Positions 8,108 to 17,659 are shown, counted from the first letter of the stretch. The stretch is 64,000 bases of DNA from Pedobacter sp. MC2016-14 (GCF_020991475.1 NZ_JAJMPA010000001.1:124001-188000); one strand, 5' to 3'. A program made the numbers and translations. The notes: generated from the sequence alone by a model not told the origin.

Positions 8108-9508
8108 ATGGGCAATTTACGAACAAAAGATTTAAGTAAAATAGGTTATCATGATGATCAGCTGCGAAGCCTTGTCATTGGCATAGCCTCTAAAAATTTC
8201 AAACACCATAGCAAACAGCAACTGCTGGAGCTGTTGGTAAACATTAAAAATAATCCTGAAGCATTCTTGGACAATGATTTAACATGCAAGATAGCTGAAA
8301 AGGTAATTGGCAAAACAACAGCACCATTATTTAAGGCATTTGACCTTCGGAATGAACCTGTGTTTTGTAAAACCTATGGAGGCAAGGGCATTGAACAATC
8401 GGCAAGAAAACAAATGGAATTGGCTAATCTACTACCCGTAAGTGTACAGGGCGCTTTAATGCCTGATGCACACATGGGCTTTGGTCTGCCTATTGGTGGT
8501 GTATTGGCTACAGACAATGCAGTTATCCCTTATGCAGTAGGCATGGATATAGGCTGCCGTATGGCAATTTCTATCATTGATGAGAACGATGTTTTTTTAA
8601 AACGATTTGAATACCAAATCAAACAAGCTTTAAAGAATCACACCCACTTTGGTATGGAAGGTGGTTTGGAAACCAGGCAAGAGCATGAGATACTAGACAG
8701 CCCTGTTTTTAACCAAATTTCCTTTTTGAAACCCTTACGTGGTAAGGCTGTGAGGCAACTAGGTACATCTGGCAATGGCAACCACTTTGTTGAATTTGGT
8801 GAAATTGAATTATTTGCTAACAACACATTAGGCTTACCAGCAAAAAAGTATACTGCTTTGTTAACGCATTCAGGTAGCCGGGGGTTAGGATCAGCAATAG
8901 CCAGACATTACACCCAGATAGCCATGAATACCTGCAAACTGCCACGTTATGCACAACAACTAGCCTGGTTAGATATGGACAGCGAGGCAGGACAAGAATA
9001 CTGGCTTACCATGACTTTGGCGGGTGATTATGCGAAAGCTTGCCACGAGCGTATCCATGCTAACCTGTTAAAGGTTTTAGGCTTGCAAGCACTGCACCTG
9101 GTAGAAAACTATCATAATTTTGCATGGAAGGACCAATTAGCTGATGGGCGGGAGGTAATCATCCACCGTAAAGGGGCAACACCAGCACATAAAGGTGAGC
9201 TGGGTATTATCCCTGGTAGTATGACCACAGCAGCCTATCTGGTATCCGGCAAAGGAACCAGCGAGTCATTGTATTCTGCCTCGCACGGCGCTGGGCGGAT
9301 CATGAGCAGACAAAAGGCTAAGGACAACATGACGGTTTCGGCTATGAAAAAGTTATTGAACAACGCACACGTAACCTTAATTGGCGGCACTGTTGAAGAA
9401 AACCCTTTAGCGTATAAGGATATTGAGACAGTTATAGCAGCACAGCATGAGTTGGTTGATATCCAGGGCAAGTTTCACCCACGTATTGTGAGGATGAATA
9501 AGGATTAG
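8108..9508 (+). CDS. rtcB: RNA 3'-phosphate/5'-OH ligase RtcB
   Basis: A 466-residue RtcB. Family motifs are all present: PDAHMGFGLPIGGVL, VGMDIGCRM (metal ligands), GTSGNGNHFVEFGE, THSGSRGLG, HRKGATPAHKGE and SASHGAGRIMSR, in which His393 is the residue expected to be guanylylated. RtcB seals 2',3'-cyclic phosphate or 3'-phosphate to 5'-OH ends using GTP and Mn2+, in tRNA and other RNA repair. No archease or RtcA gene is visible next to it. A 2H phosphoesterase and five tRNA genes are close by, which fits an RNA-repair setting. It starts 5 nt after the decayed upstream gene. Confidence 0.96.
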   Translation: MGNLRTKDLSKIGYHDDQLRSLVIGIASKNFKHHSKQQLLELLVNIKNNPEAFLDNDLTCKIAEKVIGKTTAPLFKAFDLRNEPVFCKTYGGKGIEQSARKQMELANLLPVSVQGALMPDAHMGFGLPIGGVLATDNAVIPYAVGMDIGCRMAISIIDENDVFLKRFEYQIKQALKNHTHFGMEGGLETRQEHEILDSPVFNQISFLKPLRGKAVRQLGTSGNGNHFVEFGEIELFANNTLGLPAKKYTALLTHSGSRGLGSAIARHYTQIAMNTCKLPRYAQQLAWLDMDSEAGQEYWLTMTLAGDYAKACHERIHANLLKVLGLQALHLVENYHNFAWKDQLADGREVIIHRKGATPAHKGELGIIPGSMTTAAYLVSGKGTSESLYSASHGAGRIMSRQKAKDNMTVSAMKKLLNNAHVTLIGGTVEENPLAYKDIETVIAAQHELVDIQGKFHPRIVRMNKD

Positions 9509-9536
9509 TTATTTTGACTGCTTCCTTTTAAGATGT

Positions 9537-9569
9537 AAAAGCCTTACCACATTTAGGTAAGGCTTTTTT
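9537..9569 (+). terminator. Terminator of rtcB
   Basis: AAAAGCCTTACC (9537-9548) and GGTAAGGCTTTT (9556-9567) form a perfect 12-bp stem with a 7-nt loop and a T run. Confidence 0.88.
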
Positions 9570-9613
9570 AAATTGCTATATAACTTGGCTAATGGTTTTA
9601 CCCAGGCGGAAAG

Positions 9614-9772
9614 TTACCCTATAGGAAAGGAAACGGAGGCACAAGCCTTCTTTAATTCAGACAATGTGTGTACTTCCTCCTTGATTTGGGGAAGATTGCG
9701 GTGCGAGGCACGATAAACCCGCAGAATATACTGGTGTGTTAGCGTTTCTATAAGATAGGTATCTCCGACTCA
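9614..9772 (-). pseudogene. Unrecognised C-terminal fragment abutting the truncated dehydrogenase
   Basis: In the frame not used by the dehydrogenase, about 50 codons are open from near 9768 to a TAA at 9614-9616, reading GDTYLIETLTHQYILRVYRA and on through a charged helix-like end (KEEVHTLSELKKAC). It has no start and begins where dehydrogenase similarity stops. It looks like the tail of another gene joined by a deletion. No family recognised. Confidence 0.3.
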
Positions 9773-10313
9773 CTGTATCTCCCGGTTTAATCCCGCCCAT
9801 TTCTGCCGCCTGGTACTCAGTAGGCACTACATCAGTTAGTAATACGGCGTCATCAGGATCCATCTCTGCAGGGATAACTGTAGGGCCAACGTCTGCATAT
9901 GGAACCCGTACATATTCAGCCTGTCCACCGTCGTATCCGCCAGCAGTATGAGAATAACCAAAGATGCCACCAACAGCAGTGGCCATTGGATTAGATTCAT
10001 GACAATTGCCAAATAAACCTTGCTTGCAAAAATTACATTTACCGCAAGCAATGTTAAAAGGTACCAGAACCTGATCGCCAACTTTGAGGTTTTGCACCAA
10101 AGGGCCAACTTCTTCTACCACTCCGGTAAACTCGTGTCCGAAAGTAGAGCCTACCCTGGTGTCGGGTACCATACCATGGTACAGGTGGAGATCTGAGCCG
10201 CAGATACAACTGCGGGTAACCCGGATGATTGCATCTTCAGGATGTTGAATCTCTGGCATTGGCCGCTGTTCGGCCCGGACCCTATAGGGTCCTCTGTAAT
10301 TCATAGCTAGCAT
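9657..10313 (-). pseudogene. Zinc-dependent alcohol dehydrogenase, truncated
   Basis: The first 175 or so codons encode the GroES-like catalytic domain of a medium-chain alcohol dehydrogenase of the formaldehyde dehydrogenase-like type: catalytic zinc motifs CICGSDLHLYHG and GHEFTGVVEEVG, and the four-cysteine structural zinc site in CGKCNFCKQGLFGNC. After GGIKPGDTV the sequence changes abruptly; the Rossmann NAD-binding half (normally about 200 more residues) is missing and 36 unrelated residues lead to a stop. The break is near 9770. It cannot bind cofactor as it stands, so it is called a pseudogene. It marks the start of the accessory block after rtcB. Confidence 0.85.
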
Positions 10314-10698
10314 CTGTGCAGGATTTAAAGTAATTTAATCAAGAACAACAAAAGCCTAACTGATGTTTAGCTGGAAAATACGGTTTTAATTGCGTGATTT
10401 ACGGATTAAGCGGGCGTTTTTGCTTCGGGCCCACTTTTGCCAAAATTATTTAAATAAGTATGAATGCCAGCTATTTCATGGCAATGACGTTTCCAGTGCG
10501 ATTTGGTAACAGTGCCTCACCATCTACAAGCACCGCAATTAATTTGGACATTTTGTTTTAAATTATTCACTGCGAGATTTCTTATGCTGGAGATTTTGTC
10601 GGCAGGCTTTATCCTGGCTAGCAAAATCTAGTCGATAAGGTGATTGGAGATTTGCATAAAGAGTGATTCGCCACCATTAACGTAAATAAAATTTCCCA
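10314..10698. other. 385-bp stretch without a convincing gene
   Basis: Only very short frames are present. One of 23 codons (10628-10699, minus; begins MGNFIYVNGGESLF) starts by TAATG overlap with the stop of the protease gene. Another of 26 codons runs about 10476-10556 on the minus strand (begins MSKLIAVLVDGEALLP). Neither is recognised. They may be remains of lost genes. Confidence 0.35.
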
Positions 10699-11328
10699 TT
10701 AGCGTTTGGCGTTCCTTTTTTCAACAGTATAGTTTACTGCCTCGTTCACAAATCTGTTGAGTTCTATGAGGGTGATGGCAACGCTACTCGTGCGACTGTA
10801 TCGAGCCATGTTAATACCGATAAACTTTCCATCTAAGTTAAATACCGGACCACCACAAGCTGTTGGCAGAATTTTAGCGTCATGTACAAAAACATTTTTA
10901 AAACCATCATATCTTATGCTTTTGCCACCTAAAAATTTCTCGGCAATGTGTGTGGAAGTAATCAACGGTCGCTTTCCCAATTTGATCTCAACAGTATTGT
11001 GCTTACCATCTCTTTGATAAACAAGCTTTACGATATGATCTGGTGCGTTCTTTTGGATACCTTTGATGAGCTGATCAGTAGAAGTGATCGCGAGCCCATT
11101 TAGTGTCTCAATTTCATCTCCGCTTTGAAGTCCGGCTAAATCTGCAGGAGATTTAGGTGTTGTACCTACTATTTTACACTTTCCTTCAGCTTCTGATAAG
11201 CTTGCGCCAAGATAGCCGCCACTGTATAGTGCTGGTAGAGTAAACTGCAAACTGCCAATGGCACTAGTTTTTCCAGCATCGGTTGGACTCGGCGAAATTA
11301 AAATATCGCCTAAATCTTTAAAAGCCAA
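10699..11328 (-). CDS. Second half of a split trypsin-like/PDZ protein
   Basis: This frame has only a TTG as a possible start (11328), but it is open upstream to the end of the preceding gene and is best read as its continuation in the -1 frame. It carries the rest of a second trypsin-like domain with a PDZ domain inserted in it (residues about 38-118, GGYLGASLSEAEGK to VEIKLGKR, with PADLAGLQSGDEIETLNG). Then comes PTACGGPVFNLDGKFIGI, the active-site loop with Cys158 where serine proteases have Ser (GNSGGP). It has no signal peptide of its own, so translation alone would give a cytoplasmic fragment. Confidence 0.7.
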   Translation of the reverse strand: MAFKDLGDILISPSPTDAGKTSAIGSLQFTLPALYSGGYLGASLSEAEGKCKIVGTTPKSPADLAGLQSGDEIETLNGLAITSTDQLIKGIQKNAPDHIVKLVYQRDGKHNTVEIKLGKRPLITSTHIAEKFLGGKSIRYDGFKNVFVHDAKILPTACGGPVFNLDGKFIGINMARYSRTSSVAITLIELNRFVNEAVNYTVEKRNAKR

Positions 11329-11348
11329 GGTATCGCTGATGGCATTAG

Positions 11349-12419
11349 CTATTTTAAACCACCGTTTATTTTTTTCTCTAACTCTAGCAATACCAAATCC
11401 GACTCTTGCTCTCTATAGACTATTTTAGCTGCTATTAAGTAATTGCCAATTTTAGCACTAACCTGGTTACCTATAATTGAATTTTTAGAAACGATATATG
11501 TTTTTTTACCGAAAGATTTATCTTGAGTAAAATTGGCGAGGTTCAATAAGACTCCCAGGCCCTGCAAACTGTCTGCGCTGTTTACCAATTGAACGCTATA
11601 TTTATCTACTTTTTCTTCAAGTTTAGCGAGTTGAAGCGAGAGTCCATTAGGTTCCTTAAAGTAAATTCGGTTGTTTGCCAATGGGTCTATAGGAATTTCA
11701 TCCGCCTTTGGCAAAAACTGATAGTCTTGTGGTTTAACCAATGCTGACCAGTATTTCCTGAACATGTCAATAGGAACATCAAAGTTATTTTCCAAGGGCT
11801 GGGTAATATTACTACGGATACCAATTACTCGCCCATAAACATCAAATACAGGACCACCAGAATCACCTGGTTCCATTAAGCACGTGGTGCGAATTTGTCT
11901 TCTTCTAGCACTAGGCAATTCGGCAACATAGCCTAGGCGGATGACTGATCTTGGAGGGCTGAAGCTACCTGGATAAGCAATGCTAAAGCAAGGTTCGTTT
12001 ACTTTGAGGGATGATGACCAGCCCATTTCTGAAAACGGAAAAGTATCTTTGGACTTGATCTGCAATACTGCTGCGTCATATAGCGCAATTCGGCCCATGC
12101 CGATGGCAACATATTCTTTATGATCTGGAAATATGATCAAATAAGCATTACCTGTACGCCCCGCATGTCCAGCCGTGATAATCGTTCCAGAGTTATTTAC
12201 TATTACCCCACTAAATCTTGTGCCAGATGGACGCTTTTTAACAGTATCATAGCCAACAATAAAGACAGTTGCATCATACGCTTTTTTTAAATTACCCTTA
12301 AGCATAGACTGTATTTTCTTAGCCTCAGGATCAACCTGTTGACCCATCGCTGTCGGTAGAATTGACAGCGAGAATGCAACAAACAATAGGGTACGAAATA
12401 TTAAATTTAATTTTTGCAT
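11349..12419 (-). CDS. Secreted trypsin-like serine protease, frameshifted at its 3' end
   Basis: From ATG 12419 the product has a signal peptide (residues 1-26, ending TAMGQ) and a complete trypsin-like domain with His85 (ITAGHAG), Asp115 (LYDAAVL) and Ser187 (EPGDSGGP). A second such domain begins near residue 275; its His position reads SKNSII (compare NNHVV in HtrA) and its Asp region reads ESDLVLLELE. Seven A residues (minus strand, about 11372-11378) then take the frame to a stop at 11349. The sequence resumes in the -1 frame at 10699-11346. A GTG at 12446 is in frame but would put nine residues before the signal peptide. Probably a periplasmic protease serving the adjacent uptake locus. 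Confidence 0.8.
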   Translation of the reverse strand: MQKLNLIFRTLLFVAFSLSILPTAMGQQVDPEAKKIQSMLKGNLKKAYDATVFIVGYDTVKKRPSGTRFSGVIVNNSGTIITAGHAGRTGNAYLIIFPDHKEYVAIGMGRIALYDAAVLQIKSKDTFPFSEMGWSSSLKVNEPCFSIAYPGSFSPPRSVIRLGYVAELPSARRRQIRTTCLMEPGDSGGPVFDVYGRVIGIRSNITQPLENNFDVPIDMFRKYWSALVKPQDYQFLPKADEIPIDPLANNRIYFKEPNGLSLQLAKLEEKVDKYSVQLVNSADSLQGLGVLLNLANFTQDKSFGKKTYIVSKNSIIGNQVSAKIGNYLIAAKIVYREQESDLVLLELEKKINGGLK

Positions 12420-12462
12420 GTTCAATTTTTGACAAAGCACAGCCACGCAGAAAAATTATCTG

Positions 12463-12506
12463 CAAAAAAAGCCTAATGGACAGCTCGTTTCATGATCGAG
12501 CTGTCC
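12463..12506 (-). terminator. Terminator-like hairpin after the TlpA/TPR gene
   Basis: GGACAGCTCG (12478-12487) and CGAGCTGTCC (12497-12506) form a perfect 10-bp stem with a 9-nt loop. On the minus strand a T7 run follows about 10 nt later. It separates the thioredoxin gene from the protease gene. Confidence 0.65.
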
Positions 12507-12610
12507 AGAGCTCAGAAGATTTAGTGATTGTTTTTAAAGTGCTTTTTTGTTAATGTGGTGGTCAACATATTTTTGCTATTATTTGCAACTTATGATCATC
12601 CGCGTCATTT

Positions 12611-13738
12611 TTATTTTCTACTTGCTTTTGCCTGGTACTCTTTTAAGGTTTCTTCGTATTGGGCAACAAGTTCCTTGGTAATCCTTGCTCCGCCTTTGCC
12701 TGCCGTCAGTGCATCGCGAGTTTTCTCAACAACGACTTGTTGGTTTTTGACAGCATTTTTATAGTCACCAGCCAGAAAATAACATTTAGCTATATAATCG
12801 TATACCAATGGATTTACCTCTCCCTTACTTCTGGAAATATACAGTTTAAGACATTCTGTTCCGAAGAGATAAGTTGCTGGTTTAAGACCTGTACGTTCAG
12901 CAATTGCAGTTCCAAAGTTCGCAACTGTATTGCCGCCAATAGTAGTAGTTGCTAAAAAATTTTGTGCCACTTCGACACCTTTTTTCTCATCCAAGAAATC
13001 TAAATATGTTGTGAATTTCTTCATGGTTATCCCATAAGACATGTCCGGATGATCAGCTAAAATCTTGTCAAGAGCAGCAATTGCGCCTTTGTAATCTTTT
13101 GCTGCTAAAGCTTTATCATAGTTTTCCGATATCGATTCTTGCTTATTTATAGTGGCAGCGACTTTAGCTCTCTCCTCTTCGGAGACTTTTGGAGCTGCAT
13201 TTTGCGCCCCACTTTGAACCGATGCTACCATGGCTTCAAGTCCGGAAGGACTTCCAATCCAAATTAATTTACCATCTTTAACCAACATGGTTGAAGGGAT
13301 ACCACTAATACCTGCATTCTTCAGCCAATTTTTGGAAACGTATTCTTCGTTATTGTCTACAGCAACATTGAAATCCATATTGTTCCCCATACTCTTTACA
13401 AACTTTTCTACATTGGGAAGCGATGATTCATAAGGTCTGCCGCCTACTTTTTCCCAAACATTGTATGCGATCACGGTAACTTCGGGATGCTTTCTTGCGA
13501 ATTCTGAAAGTCCAGGCATGGCAGCAATGCAGGGACCGCACCAGGTTGCCCAAAATTCCAGAACGTACAGTCGGTCCTTCTCGTAAGAACTCACTGGGGT
13601 GCCTTTCAGCCATTTTGAATATCTGATTTCCGGTGCGGCATCGCCCACGATTAAAGGTGTTTTCTGTTGAGCTATTGTTAGCGAACAACTTGCAAATAAC
13701 AATATAAATGTTAGTGTATTTTTAAAGATCATTTTCAT
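12611..13738 (-). CDS. Secreted TlpA-type thioredoxin with C-terminal TPR-like region
   Basis: A 375-residue protein. Signal peptide 1-24 (ends TIAQQ), then a TlpA/ResA-like thioredoxin domain with the redox motif WATWCGPC (Cys67, Cys70) and cis-Pro region GIPSTMLVKDG. From about residue 190 it is helical with TPR character (NYDKALAAKDYKGAIAALDK, CYFLAGDYKNAVKN). Expected in the periplasm as a disulfide reductase. It follows a second TlpA-type gene by 89 nt in the same direction, and both lie downstream of the SusC/SusD genes. Such pairs recur in Bacteroidota uptake loci; the substrates are not known. Confidence 0.87.
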   Translation of the reverse strand: MKMIFKNTLTFILLFASCSLTIAQQKTPLIVGDAAPEIRYSKWLKGTPVSSYEKDRLYVLEFWATWCGPCIAAMPGLSEFARKHPEVTVIAYNVWEKVGGRPYESSLPNVEKFVKSMGNNMDFNVAVDNNEEYVSKNWLKNAGISGIPSTMLVKDGKLIWIGSPSGLEAMVASVQSGAQNAAPKVSEEERAKVAATINKQESISENYDKALAAKDYKGAIAALDKILADHPDMSYGITMKKFTTYLDFLDEKKGVEVAQNFLATTTIGGNTVANFGTAIAERTGLKPATYLFGTECLKLYISRSKGEVNPLVYDYIAKCYFLAGDYKNAVKNQQVVVEKTRDALTAGKGGARITKELVAQYEETLKEYQAKASRK

Positions 13739-13827
13739 TATTTATTAATTTTATTATTTGAGTTAATAAAGAGGTTTTCTGTATGGCAATTAAACCACCA
13801 ATATGTCCAGAAACCCTAATCGTAATT

Positions 13828-15018
13828 TCATTTTCCTACGTTAAATATTTCGGCCAATTTTTTATCCATTTCAGCATCTTCACCAGCGTATCTTCCAATG
13901 ATTACGCCTTTGCTATCGATCAATATCTTGGTTGGGTATACCTCTACAGTATATAGATCGGCAATAGATGCGCTACGATCAAATCCACCATCCGGCAGTC
14001 TTTTCAATCCTCGAAGAACATGTTTCCATACCCCGATTTTATCGTCATCTATTGCTTTTTTCCAGGCAGGGATTGCAGAATCGTCATCAGAAACCCCAAT
14101 AATCTCGAAGCCCTTGGCTTTGTATTTATCATAAAGTGATAATAAATGTGGATTACCAGCGCGACATGGTTTGCACCAAGATGCCCAAAAATCAAGCAAC
14201 ACGTATTTTCCCTTGTAATCTGCTAGACTCAGTTTTTCGCCTTTAAGTTCGGTAGCTGTGAAGCCCGGAGCAACTGCACCAACAGCACCATTTCTTATGA
14301 TGTTCAACTGTTTGTCTATTGCTTTTCCTACGGCACTTTTCGCAACTTCAGGAGATAATAAGCTGTATCTTTTCTGAGCATCTGGTGATTTCAAATCAGC
14401 TTGTAGCAAATAGGCAGTTACATATCCCTGCGGATATTTATCCATAAATTCGCGCTCCTTAGCTTTCAATTGAGTATAAATCGGGATCAACTTTTTCCTC
14501 GCTTCTTCGGCTGCTACCCTAAGTCTGGTGATCGTCTCTTCATCAGCTTTGTTTATTTTAGCAGGAGCTACAGCAAGATTTGCATCTTCATAAGCATCCA
14601 TCGCCTTCGAGAACTGAGGTAAAAGCTCGCCTTTCATTTCCCGCAGCTTTTTTACCTCATCAGCTATAGCAGTTCCTTTAACCACACCGCTAGAAAAATC
14701 GCTTCCATTGATGGAGAGAGCTTGAGCACCGGGAGTTAGGAAAATCTGAAAAAAGTTTGCTGATTTAGTTGGTCTTTTGGTCTCCATTACCTTGGCTTCG
14801 GTAACACCGTCAATATTGCCTTTAAATAAAAAAGCACCTTTTTCAATTACTGCACTATCGGTAACTGACTTGTTTTCAATATTCTTGTATTGTAAATAAA
14901 TCATCCCTTTCGTTTTTTCAGTGATATTCCCTTTAATTATAAAGGGCTTTTCTTGGGCAATAGCTGTCAATGTTACTATTGACATTGAGAGCATTAGCAA
15001 ATTTGTCATTCTTATCAT
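13828..15018 (-). CDS. Secreted DUF4369-TlpA disulfide reductase
   Basis: A 396-residue protein with a signal peptide (1-22, TAIAQEK), an N-terminal DUF4369 beta-rich domain (about 25-115: FIIKGNITEKTKGMIYLQY), a helical linker, and a C-terminal AhpC/TSA-thioredoxin domain (about 255-396) with the motif FWASWCKPC (Cys282, Cys285). This is the standard Bacteroidota architecture of a periplasmic thiol-disulfide oxidoreductase. It is separated from the upstream SusC/SusD genes by a 299-bp gap with a strong hairpin, so it may depend on read-through or its own promoter. Confidence 0.9.
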   Translation of the reverse strand: MIRMTNLLMLSMSIVTLTAIAQEKPFIIKGNITEKTKGMIYLQYKNIENKSVTDSAVIEKGAFLFKGNIDGVTEAKVMETKRPTKSANFFQIFLTPGAQALSINGSDFSSGVVKGTAIADEVKKLREMKGELLPQFSKAMDAYEDANLAVAPAKINKADEETITRLRVAAEEARKKLIPIYTQLKAKEREFMDKYPQGYVTAYLLQADLKSPDAQKRYSLLSPEVAKSAVGKAIDKQLNIIRNGAVGAVAPGFTATELKGEKLSLADYKGKYVLLDFWASWCKPCRAGNPHLLSLYDKYKAKGFEIIGVSDDDSAIPAWKKAIDDDKIGVWKHVLRGLKRLPDGGFDRSASIADLYTVEVYPTKILIDSKGVIIGRYAGEDAEMDKKLAEIFNVGK

Positions 15019-15270
15019 AGGTCTTAAATTAGTTGTTTTGAGTAGCCTGTGGTGGCCAAAAGGATGATGAATACTTCAATGTGGGTATTTGATATAACTA
15101 TTTCAGTTTCTGAGTTAAAATAGCTTTAGTTCATGCTCTGACAGATTTCGTGCAATAATGGTCCCGCTAGGATCGACCAAACTTCCCCAGTGTTTCCATA
15201 AAACTTCGTTACGCCATATCTAACCAACGCAAACTCGATTTTTACTTTAAACATTGGAATTGGACATCAA

Positions 15271-15305
15271 ATTTTATGGGCACGGGACTTTCGCGCCCAT
15301 AAAAT
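15271..15305 (-). terminator. Hairpin after the SusC/SusD operon
   Basis: ATTTTATGGGC (15271-15281) and GCCCATAAAAT (15295-15305) are perfect 11-bp arms around a 13-nt loop, 12 nt after the stop of the PKD-like lipoprotein gene. The T run is short. The rest of the 299-bp gap shows no gene. Confidence 0.65.
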
Positions 15306-15317
15306 CTGAATTATTAC

Positions 15318-16835
15318 TTATCGAGAATAACTAAAAAGTAAACTTCCGCCTCCCTCGGTAATCGAATTATAAGTTGTACCTACGTGATGAATTTCCTTTA
15401 TCTTACCTTTGCCCGAAGCCGTTCTAACGGCTGCTCCAACAGGTAGGCCGCCAACCATATTATACATAAAAACCTTGTAGTTGCCATCCTTATAAGTAGC
15501 AACGGTAAAGAAATCAAGCTTTGGCGTTTCATAGTAGTTAAACCTGTTGGAAACATAAGTAATGGTTTCATCGGCAGGCAAACCCTGTGGTAAAATAGCA
15601 ACTTCCTCATTATTGGTGAGGTTATAATAATATAGTTTGTTAGCATTTACAAAATATATCATCTGGGCCGTCCTTTCGTTTGCACCAAAGTATGTTGCGG
15701 TGTGCAATTTGGAAGTAGAAGCAATATTCCTGATACTTGCTACCGTGGGTACGGTAAAGGGGCTAGGGGCAACACTAGTCAACTGATAAAGTGACATCTT
15801 AGACGCATCAGAGCGGTCTCTAAACAAGATATTTACAACGTTGCCCGTATTCCCCATGAACACGCAATTATAATTCAGGTTAGTTGTTGGGAAGTTGGTG
15901 GTCGTAGTAATTTCCATCGCTATCGATTGGTAATTGTGAAATAATATCCGACGATTTATTTCGTCCCAATAAACAAATCCAACGTTTCCAACAGCCATGG
16001 CCCATTGGTCACTTGCACCTATCACGGCTTCGTTTACGGGAGCACCATATTTACCCGTTCCAATGCCAGAGGTGGTATACACTCCGGAACTCGATAAGTA
16101 AACACTTTGCGCGTGATTGGTATAAAACTTATAGGGTATATCATTTGGTTCTGCGTAGAACATGGACGTATGATCAAATAATTGATACATGTCCGCAACG
16201 CGATAAATCCCAACTTTTTTATCAAATGTAATCAGGCCAAGGGCATGGGCATTGGTACGGGTAAGTGTATAGGGATCTACAACTGGCCGGTTATACATCA
16301 CTCCCATGCTGCGTGGCTTTCCAAGAAGTGATGCCCCATTCGTTTTTTTGACGATATCGGTTAATACTGTACCATCATCAATCAACAGATCCATGTCGCT
16401 ATTGCCATCTTCAGTTTCCTTAAGAAAATAATGCCCCTTGCTGTAGATACTTGTCACCTCCAGGGTTAGCATAAAATTTCCGCTCAAACCATTTGTTTTG
16501 TTTTTCACCGAATATATGACATGAAAGTTTCCTGGACTGCCTTTAACCGGGTAAGACAAGTTCCGGTCACGACTGATCGTATCGATAATACCATAGGGCG
16601 CCAATGCGGAATAACGTATCCAAGCGTATTCATACAGCTGAGCATCTGCACCTGATCCAATTGTCGGATTGATTTTCAAGGTATCCCTTGCAGTAATCTG
16701 TACATATCTTTCGTTAATTCCAGTAATTGTTATTTTGTTGACATCAACAAGGTTATAGTTGCTTTCGTCTTTGTAACACGAGACCAATAAAACTGCACTG
16801 AGAATTATTGCATATAGAGAAAATAGTTTTTTCAT
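15318..16835 (-). CDS. PKD-like family lipoprotein of a SusC/SusD locus
   Basis: A 505-residue lipoprotein. The lipobox LLVSC gives a lipidated Cys20. The N-terminal part (about 30-130) resembles the PKD-like domain found in proteins coded after SusD (ITITGINERYVQITARDTLKI, then an immunoglobulin-like pattern). The rest is beta-rich with repeated aromatic strands and could form a propeller-like fold that displays a ligand-binding surface. Gene order SusC-SusD-DUF4843-PKD-like is common in Sphingobacteriaceae. Its likely role is a cell-surface ligand-binding accessory. No catalytic motif seen. Confidence 0.8.
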   Translation of the reverse strand: MKKLFSLYAIILSAVLLVSCYKDESNYNLVDVNKITITGINERYVQITARDTLKINPTIGSGADAQLYEYAWIRYSALAPYGIIDTISRDRNLSYPVKGSPGNFHVIYSVKNKTNGLSGNFMLTLEVTSIYSKGHYFLKETEDGNSDMDLLIDDGTVLTDIVKKTNGASLLGKPRSMGVMYNRPVVDPYTLTRTNAHALGLITFDKKVGIYRVADMYQLFDHTSMFYAEPNDIPYKFYTNHAQSVYLSSSGVYTTSGIGTGKYGAPVNEAVIGASDQWAMAVGNVGFVYWDEINRRILFHNYQSIAMEITTTTNFPTTNLNYNCVFMGNTGNVVNILFRDRSDASKMSLYQLTSVAPSPFTVPTVASIRNIASTSKLHTATYFGANERTAQMIYFVNANKLYYYNLTNNEEVAILPQGLPADETITYVSNRFNYYETPKLDFFTVATYKDGNYKVFMYNMVGGLPVGAAVRTASGKGKIKEIHHVGTTYNSITEGGGSLLFSYSR

Positions 16836-16862
16836 TTTTTTTTATTTGAGTTTAACCCAGCC

Positions 16863-17648
16863 TTAACCAGGAAATGTTACTACCGTACCGTTTGCCTCTT
16901 TTAATACATCTTTACCAGCAGCTATTTGGGCTGCATTATATGCCGATAATTTCTTTTTAAGTTCAGATCGTAAATACAATGCGTATTGGGTGTCAAAATT
17001 TGCGTTTGTTCCGGTTGCAGTAAAACCAAGATCCAGCAAGTAATTATTATCCCAACTGCCACCAGTCTGCTCTCTTAGCCAGGCATGTTTTACAACTCCG
17101 TATGCACCAAGATAAGTACTCGTAGCGGTAGTGCCCCAGCTTACAGGTTTGGCCAGTTGGTCATTTAAGGAAATTCTCAATCCAGTCCTCGTCGGGTTTG
17201 AAAATGTGAACGAATCGTTTAGCTTAATCCTAAGTTTTAAACTGTATGTATTGGTTTTAAGGCTTACATCACGTTTGAAAACTATAGGCAATCTGGCTAT
17301 GGTCTGCCGTGCTGGTACCACAAATCGTCGTTTGATATCTGGATCAGTCAACGGAACGAAATGCTTTCCAGGTTCAGCATCGTTGAGGCCCGTGAGCACC
17401 TGTTCCAATGCAACTTCGCGATTTACATCACTAACGGGGCCGATGGTTTCCACTCCGAGCCAAACGGTATCGATGGTTGCAGCTGGAGCCCCTAAAGCAA
17501 AAGAATAATTGATCAGTGTGTCTGCCGGTGTGGCATATAAAAAATTCAATCCAGATCCATTGTCATAAGGTTGCAGCTTTTTCTCGCAACTGGCAAAGGC
17601 TGCCATCACAGTGACTACTAAAAAATATTTTATGAATTTCAATCTCAT
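16863..17648 (-). CDS. DUF4843 lipoprotein
   Basis: A 261-residue lipoprotein with lipobox AFASC (Cys21). The pattern LNFLYATPADTLINYSF, an interdomain region with DTVWLGVETIGPVSDVNRE, and the beta-sandwich that follows fit DUF4843, a family almost always coded between SusD and a PKD-like lipoprotein. It lies 11 nt after susD and 27 nt before the next gene, so it is firmly in the operon. It is probably a surface-exposed accessory to the SusC/SusD pair; the function is not known. Confidence 0.8.
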   Translation of the reverse strand: MRLKFIKYFLVVTVMAAFASCEKKLQPYDNGSGLNFLYATPADTLINYSFALGAPAATIDTVWLGVETIGPVSDVNREVALEQVLTGLNDAEPGKHFVPLTDPDIKRRFVVPARQTIARLPIVFKRDVSLKTNTYSLKLRIKLNDSFTFSNPTRTGLRISLNDQLAKPVSWGTTATSTYLGAYGVVKHAWLREQTGGSWDNNYLLDLGFTATGTNANFDTQYALYLRSELKKKLSAYNAAQIAAGKDVLKEANGTVVTFPG

Positions 17649-17659
17649 GTTTTTTATGA

